Positions 6,061 through 9,732 of a DNA stretch of 9,732 bases are shown piece by piece. Every line of letters starts with the position of its first letter. The stretch's first letter is position 1. The DNA comes from Actinomycetota bacterium (GTDB taxonomy: Bacteria > Actinomycetota > UBA4738): the NCBI GenBank assembly GCA_005888465.1, contig VAYJ01000058.1, positions 1 to 9,732 of the forward strand, in the 5' to 3' direction. Under the pieces are notes generated by a model. The model was given only the letters and a program-made list of their open reading frames with translations, was not told the DNA's origin and did no database searches. Made by a program: the position numbers and the translations under genes.

Positions 6061-7314
6061 ATGGTCGGCGCGCCCCTCGCCACGCGGATGCGCCCCCGGA
6101 CGCTGGATGAGGTCGTCGGGCAGCGGCACCTGATCGGGCCGGGGCGCCCGCTCACGACGCTCGTCGCCTCCGGCAACGTGCCGTCGCTCCTGCTCTGGGG
6201 GCCGGCCGGGACGGGCAAGACCACGATCGCGCACATCGTCGGCCGCGCGGTCGGGGGCGAGATGGTGCAGCTCTCCGCCGTCGCCTCGGGCGTCGCCGAC
6301 GCGCGCAAGGTGATGCAGCAGGCGAAAGGGACGCTCGTTCCGACGGTGCTCTTCGTGGATGAGGTGCATCGCTGGAGCAAGTCCCAACAGGACGTGCTGC
6401 TGCCGTCCGTCGAGGAAGGAACGATCACGCTCATCGGTGCGACGACCGAGAACCCGTACTTCTCTCTGGTGTCGCCGCTCCTGTCGCGATGCCTGCTGCT
6501 CCGGCTGGAGCCGCTCGAGCCCGCCGACATCCGCGTGTTGCTGGACCGCGCGCTCGCCGACCCGGAGCGCGGACTGGGCGCGAGCACCATCCTCGTGACG
6601 GAGGAAGCCTTGGCGCATCTCGCCGAGATCGCCGGTGGGGACGCGCGCGTTGCGCTCACGGGGCTGGAGGCCGCCGTCAACGCCGCGGAAGCCAACGGCC
6701 TAGCCGAGGTCGACCGGCACACCGCCGAGGAGGCCATCCAGAAGAAGGCGATCGTCTACGACCGCCAGGGGGACGCGCACTACGACGTCATCTCCGCGTT
6801 CATCAAGAGCATCCGGGGCTCGGACCCCGACGCGGCCCTCTTCTGGCTCGCGCGCATGCTGGAGGCAGGAGAGGACGCGCGCTACATCGCCCGTCGCATG
6901 GTCGTCCACGCATCCGAGGACATCGGCCTCGCGGACCCGAGGGCGTTGCTCGTGGCGACCGCCGCCGCGCAGGCGGTCGAGTACGTCGGGCTCCCCGAGT
7001 GCCGGCTGAACCTTGCCGAGGCGGCCATCTACCTCGCGCGGGCGCCGAAGTCGAACAGCGTGGTGCATGCGCTCGGGCTCGCGACGGCCGACGCGGCCTC
7101 CGCCGACCCGGTCCCGCTGCACTTGCGCGAGGCCGGCCACCCTGCCCTTCGCAAGCACGGATACGGCAAGGGCTACAAGTACCCGCACGACTATCCCGGC
7201 CATCGGGTCGAGCAGGAATACCGGCCCGTGCGGTTCCAGGGGACCACGTACTACGAGCCGAGTGGCATGGGCGAAGAGACGCCAGACGAGGACCGTCCCG
7301 AGCCCGCCCGGTAA
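6061..7314 (+). CDS. rarA: Replication-associated recombination protein RarA (MgsA/WRNIP1 family AAA+ ATPase)
   Basis: RarA is a clamp-loader-like ATPase that acts at stalled or gapped replication forks. At 417 residues it is near full length. PLATRMRPRTLDEVVGQ opens the AAA+ module. Walker A is GPAGTGKTT (47-55, with Ala49 where Pro is usual), Walker B is LFVDEVHR (97-104, D100 E101), sensor 1 is GATTEN (126-131) and the arginine finger is R143 in SRC. The RarA-specific C-terminal part follows: SAFIKSIRGSDPDAALFWLA, RRMVVHASEDIG, and the tetramerisation region ending in the conserved YKYPHDYPG segment. The ATG is 13 bases after aspS, with GGGACGGG as a fair ribosome binding site. It probably ends the MBL-hisS-aspS-rarA unit, since a promoter-like box overlaps its stop codon. 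Confidence 0.96.
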   Translation: MVGAPLATRMRPRTLDEVVGQRHLIGPGRPLTTLVASGNVPSLLLWGPAGTGKTTIAHIVGRAVGGEMVQLSAVASGVADARKVMQQAKGTLVPTVLFVDEVHRWSKSQQDVLLPSVEEGTITLIGATTENPYFSLVSPLLSRCLLLRLEPLEPADIRVLLDRALADPERGLGASTILVTEEALAHLAEIAGGDARVALTGLEAAVNAAEANGLAEVDRHTAEEAIQKKAIVYDRQGDAHYDVISAFIKSIRGSDPDAALFWLARMLEAGEDARYIARRMVVHASEDIGLADPRALLVATAAAQAVEYVGLPECRLNLAEAAIYLARAPKSNSVVHALGLATADAASADPVPLHLREAGHPALRKHGYGKGYKYPHDYPGHRVEQEYRPVRFQGTTYYEPSGMGEETPDEDRPEPAR

Positions 7315-7317
7315 GAT
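7312..7317 (+). promoter_or_regulatory. Possible -10 box for the DUF948 unit
   Basis: TAAGAT, followed by T, matches the TANNNT -10 consensus and begins in the rarA stop codon. It resembles the boxes at 2354 and 9344 in sequence and in the pyrimidine-rich run after it (TTCGACCCC). Unlike those two it would leave a leader of about 30 bases, which contains a good ribosome binding site. I see no convincing -35. Read-through from rarA remains possible. Confidence 0.45.
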
Positions 7318-7343
7318 TCGACCCCACCACCTGCGACCACACG

Positions 7344-7350
7344 AAGGGAG
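7344..7350 (+). promoter_or_regulatory. Ribosome binding site of the DUF948 gene
   Basis: AAGGGAG ends 6 bases before the GTG at 7357. It fixes this GTG as the start of a gene that otherwise has no conserved N-terminal landmark. Confidence 0.7.
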
Positions 7351-7356
7351 TCGAGC

Positions 7357-7731
7357 GTGATCGGAGTCAGCGCCGGCGGCGTGGCCGCCATCATCGCGGC
7401 GATCGTCTGGGGCGTGCTGGTCCTGTTCCTCGCTTTCATGGTCTTCCGCGTCGCCCTGCTCATCGACGCGACGACGAAGATGGTGGACGAGACGCGCCAG
7501 CAGACGACGCCGCTCCTTCGCGAGGTGACGACGTCGGTCGCCTCCGTGAACAAGGAGCTGGAGCGGCTGGACGGCATGGCTGAGTCGATCGGCAACATCG
7601 TGAAGAGCGCCGAGCGGGTCACGAACGTCGTGGAACAGGCGGTCTCGAGCCCGCTCATCAAGGTGGCGGCGTTCGGCGCCGGCGCCTCCCGCGCGATGCG
7701 GAAGCTCCGGCGAAAGAAGAAGGACGGCTAG
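7357..7731 (+). CDS. DUF948 family membrane-anchored coiled-coil protein
   Basis: This 124-residue protein has one N-terminal membrane segment at about 9-30 (VAAIIAAIVWGVLVLFLAFM), then a long polar helix at about 37-95 with heptad-like spacing and many Thr, Val and Glu residues, then a basic end (RKLRRKKKDG). This plan fits DUF948, a family of unknown biochemical function; the Firmicutes relative YtxG is tied to general stress. The C-terminal part should lie in the cytoplasm if the positive charge sets the topology. The start is a GTG with a good ribosome binding site. The next gene starts on the base after this stop (TAG then ATG), so the two are probably translated together. DUF948 genes near alaS are common in actinobacteria. 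Confidence 0.82.
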   Translation: MIGVSAGGVAAIIAAIVWGVLVLFLAFMVFRVALLIDATTKMVDETRQQTTPLLREVTTSVASVNKELERLDGMAESIGNIVKSAERVTNVVEQAVSSPLIKVAAFGAGASRAMRKLRRKKKDG

Positions 7732-7962
7732 ATGCGACGGATCTTCTGGCTCGCCCTGGGCCTTGGCGCCGGGGCGACGGCCGCGGTGATGAGCGGCCGG
7801 TGGATGAAGCGCCAGACCGAACGCATGGCACCGGCGAATCTCGCGCGACAGGCCGGCCGAGGCGCGGTCGAGTTCGGCTCGATCCTCGCCGAGGCGGCGA
7901 AGGAGTTCCGCGCGGGCGCTACGGAACGCGAGGCGGAGATCCGGTCCGGCCTGGAGCGCTGA
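7732..7962 (+). CDS. Small DUF6167-like protein with N-terminal membrane helix
   Basis: The 76-residue product starts with a hydrophobic stretch (about 4-20, IFWLALGLGAGATAAVM), then WMKRQTERMAPANLARQAG and an amphipathic helix rich in Ala, Glu and Arg. The pattern of one short membrane or surface helix, then a 'LTPESLA'-like turn, then an Arg/Glu helix, resembles the small DUF6167 proteins of Streptomyces, which lie in the same place between a DUF948 gene and alaS. Function is unknown. AAGGA (7720-7724), 7 bases upstream and inside the DUF948 gene, is a suitable ribosome binding site. The zero-base gap suggests that its product works with or beside the DUF948 protein. The family call rests on recalled similarity and position, not a search. 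Confidence 0.75.
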   Translation: MRRIFWLALGLGAGATAAVMSGRWMKRQTERMAPANLARQAGRGAVEFGSILAEAAKEFRAGATEREAEIRSGLER

Positions 7963-7967
7963 GGTTC

Positions 7968-9311
7968 GTGGTCGACGCGACCACCGCCGAGGTCACCGAA
8001 CTCCTGCAGCAGCTCATCCGGAACGCCTGCGTGAATGACGGCATGCCGGAGTCCGGCGGCGAACGCCGGAGCGCCGACCTGCTCGCGTCCTATCTCGAGG
8101 GCCCCGGATTGGACCAGCAGCGGTACGAGCCGCTCCCTGGCCGCGGGAACCTCGTCGTGCGGATGGAGGGCTCCGACCCGACGGCGCCCTCGCTTGCGCT
8201 CATGGGCCACATCGACGTGGTTCCGGTGAACGTCGCCGGGTGGGAACGCGACCCGTTCGCCGCCGAGCTGGTCGGGGACATCGTGTGGGGACGCGGAGCG
8301 GTCGACATGCTGAACTTGACCGCGTCGATGGCGGTCGCGGTGAAACAGCTGGCTGCGTCCGGCTTCCGGCCTCGAGGCACCCTCATCTTCCTGGCCGTCG
8401 CCGACGAAGAGGCGCTCGGCACGCACGGCGCGTGGTGGCTGCTGGAGCACGAGCGCGATGCCGTCATGGCCGATTACGTGGTCACGGAGGCGGGAGGGCT
8501 CAGGATGCCTCTCCCCTCAACGACCGGGCCGAAGCTCGTCACGATGGTGGGGGAGAAGGGTTCGTACTGGTGCCGGCTGCGGATCCGGGGGACGCCCGGA
8601 CACGGCTCGATGCCGTATCGCACCGACAACGCGCTGGTGAAGGCCGCGGAGGTGGTCCGCCGGATCTCCGTCTACCGCCCGCAGACGCGGATCGTGGATG
8701 CATGGCGCTCCTTCGTTGAGCGCTCCGATCTGCCGGCAGAGATGGCGGCGCCGCTCCTTGATCCGGACGGCGTCGCCGCGTTCATCGAGTCGGCTCCGGA
8801 GCCGGGCCTCGCGCGGATGGTGCATGCCTGCACGCACACCACGTTCGCGCCGACGATCATGCATGCGGGGGTGAAGACGAACGTGATCCCGGATAGCGTC
8901 GAGCTGCAGCTCGACATCCGGACCCTCCCCGGCCAGACGGCCGCCGACGTCCGCGCCATGCTCGACGAGGCGCTCGGTGACCTGTCATCGTCGGTGGAGA
9001 TCGAGGCCGCGATGGACAACGAGGCCTCCGCCTCGCCGGTCGACACGCCGCTCTGGGACTCCCTGCAGCGTGTCACCGCCACCCTCGTCCCCGGCGCGAA
9101 GACCATCCCTTTCTTGCTGGTCGGGGCGACCGACGCCCGTTTCTACCGGCGCGCCGGCGCCACGGCCTACGGCGCGGGCCTGTTCAGCGACCGGTTCTCC
9201 TTCGCCGATTTCGCGACGATGTTCCACGGCGACAACGAGCGCATCGACCAGGAGTCGCTGCGGCTGTCGACCGCTCTCTGGGAGGGGCTCGCGCGCGACC
9301 TGGTCGGCTGA
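7968..9311 (+). CDS. M20-family zinc metallopeptidase (ArgE/DapE/ACY1/CPG2 type)
   Basis: This is a 447-residue di-zinc amidohydrolase, full length for M20. With GTG 7968 as residue 1, the metal ligands and catalytic residues are all present: H81 and D83 in GHIDVVP, bridging D113 in GRGAVDML, catalytic E147 and metal E148 in ADEEALG, E174 in TEAGG, and H420 in FHGDNERI. The dimerisation domain begins near GTPGHGSMP. Substrates of M20 enzymes range from N-acyl amino acids to dipeptides, and nothing here decides between them; a DapE or ArgE call is not supported. There is no signal peptide, so the enzyme is probably cytoplasmic. The start lies 5 bases after the DUF6167-like stop, with only weak ribosome binding sites (GGAG 11 bases upstream or TGAGG 3 bases upstream), so coupling is likely. 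Confidence 0.92.
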   Translation: MVDATTAEVTELLQQLIRNACVNDGMPESGGERRSADLLASYLEGPGLDQQRYEPLPGRGNLVVRMEGSDPTAPSLALMGHIDVVPVNVAGWERDPFAAELVGDIVWGRGAVDMLNLTASMAVAVKQLAASGFRPRGTLIFLAVADEEALGTHGAWWLLEHERDAVMADYVVTEAGGLRMPLPSTTGPKLVTMVGEKGSYWCRLRIRGTPGHGSMPYRTDNALVKAAEVVRRISVYRPQTRIVDAWRSFVERSDLPAEMAAPLLDPDGVAAFIESAPEPGLARMVHACTHTTFAPTIMHAGVKTNVIPDSVELQLDIRTLPGQTAADVRAMLDEALGDLSSSVEIEAAMDNEASASPVDTPLWDSLQRVTATLVPGAKTIPFLLVGATDARFYRRAGATAYGAGLFSDRFSFADFATMFHGDNERIDQESLRLSTALWEGLARDLVG

Positions 9312-9332
9312 CGGCGCTCGGCGGTCGCGCCG
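9312..9332 (+). terminator. 6-bp hairpin after the M20 gene, possible terminator
   Basis: CGGCGC (9312-9317) pairs perfectly with GCGCCG (9327-9332) around a 9-base loop, beginning on the first base after the M20 stop. No T-tract follows. Placement between a stop codon and the next promoter repeats the layout seen before the MBL gene. In sequence this rich in GC, a 6-bp stem can arise by chance. Confidence 0.35.
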
Positions 9333-9343
9333 AACACGGCCGG

Positions 9344-9358
9344 TAGACTTTCCCCCGG
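9344..9358 (+). promoter_or_regulatory. Predicted -10 promoter giving leaderless alaS mRNA
   Basis: TAGACT (9344-9349) fits TANNNT and is separated by 8 bases from the alaS GTG at 9358, so transcription would begin at or next to the start codon. The bases between are TTCCCCCG, with no ribosome binding site. No clear -35 is visible upstream. Confidence 0.55.
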
Positions 9359-9732
9359 TGGACGGCGACACCATCCGCAGGACGTTCCTCGAGTTCTTCG
9401 AGCAGCGAGGGCACCGCGTGGTGCCCTCCTCGTCGCTCATCCCCACGGCGCCCGGCCTGCTGCTCACGAACGCGGGCATGAACCAGTTCGTCCCGTACCT
9501 GCTCGGGACCGAACGGCCGCCGTACCTGCGCGCCGCCACCGCCCAGAAGGTGTTCCGAACCCCGGACATCGATCTCGTCGGCCACGACGCGCGCCATCTC
9601 ACGTTCTTCGAGATGCTCGGGAACTTCTCGTTCGGTGACTACTTCAAGGAAGACGCGATCCGGTACGCGCACGAGCTGGTCACGAAGGAGCTCGGGATCG
9701 ATCACGACCGGCTGTGGGTGACGGTGTTCGAG
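9358..9732 (+). CDS. alaS: Alanyl-tRNA synthetase, N-terminal part (3' end beyond the window)
   Basis: AlaRS charges tRNA(Ala) and edits Ser and Gly mischarging. The frame runs open from GTG 9358 to the last base, giving 125 of about 880 expected residues, all in the class II catalytic core. Motif 1 region: TFLEFFEQRGHRVVPSSSLIP (from residue 9), then LLTNAGMNQFVPYLLG (35-50). Motif 2 region: AQKVFRTPDIDLVG (62-75), then the invariant-looking ARHLTFFEMLGNFSFGDYF (78-96) with Arg79 as the ATP-binding arginine. The RTPDID form replaces the RAGGKHND of proteobacterial enzymes and is like the RTLDID form of other actinobacteria. The GTG gives the usual short AlaRS N-terminus and lies just after a -10 box with no ribosome binding site. 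Confidence 0.95.
   Translation, partial: MDGDTIRRTFLEFFEQRGHRVVPSSSLIPTAPGLLLTNAGMNQFVPYLLGTERPPYLRAATAQKVFRTPDIDLVGHDARHLTFFEMLGNFSFGDYFKEDAIRYAHELVTKELGIDHDRLWVTVFE

Noticed and set aside
4884..6737. 617-codon open frame on the - strand across aspS and rarA
   Set aside because: Antisense to two essential-type genes with all motifs intact; the product is compositionally biased and has no recognisable domain.
7800..7967. N-terminal extension of the M20 gene into the DUF6167-like gene
   Set aside because: The added residues are Arg/Gly-rich and unlike M20. GTG 7968 gives the normal length and follows the previous stop by 5 bases.
1..9732. Search for CRISPR arrays, insertion sequences, tRNA genes, toxin-antitoxin or phage genes
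   Set aside because: I found no regularly spaced repeats, transposase-like protein, terminal inverted repeats, cloverleaf or composition shift beyond the 55-base AT-rich island.

Overview
This is a high-GC window (roughly 70% by eye) that codes on the + strand throughout. It looks like a chromosomal housekeeping segment of a member of the Actinomycetota. The evidence is strong GC3 bias, GTG starts, TANNNT-type -10 boxes placed to give leaderless mRNAs, a DUF948 gene next to a DUF6167-like gene just before alaS, and a gene order close to that of mycobacteria (rel, MBL hydrolase, hisS, aspS, rarA, alaS). I cannot assign a genus. I see no mobile element, CRISPR array, tRNA, rRNA or phage-like segment.

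Layout. (1) 1-2209: the 3' three-quarters of a bifunctional rel (ppGpp synthetase/hydrolase), then dtd (D-aminoacyl-tRNA deacylase) 7 bases later. (2) 2210-2368: the only sizeable intergenic region. It holds an AT-rich island, two adjacent perfect hairpins and a -10-like box 9 bases before the next ATG. (3) 2369-7314: a tight run of an MBL-fold hydrolase (glyoxalase II-like), hisS, aspS (ATGA overlap with hisS) and rarA, probably one transcript. (4) 7312-9311: a second possible promoter, then a DUF948 membrane/coiled-coil protein, a small DUF6167-like protein and an M20 metallopeptidase with 0 and 5 base gaps. (5) 9312-9732: a short hairpin, a -10-like box and a probably leaderless alaS, cut by the window end.

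How the genes fit together. Most act on tRNA charging or its quality control. HisRS, AspRS and AlaRS charge tRNA; Dtd removes D-amino acids, and glycine mis-loaded on tRNA(Ala), from tRNA; Rel responds to uncharged tRNA at the ribosome; RarA acts at stalled replication forks. The AspRS carries the His seen in non-discriminating enzymes, which predicts a GatCAB route to Asn-tRNA(Asn). The same neighbourhood is known in Bacillus (relA-dtd-yrvJ-hisS-aspS-...-rarA) and in part in Mycobacterium, so it is an old conserved cluster.

I found no convincing new biological system. The points most worth a second look are the structured AT-rich gap before the MBL gene, the repeated leaderless promoter layout, the AspRS specificity residue, a four-cysteine set in HisRS, and the M20 peptidase placed just before alaS.
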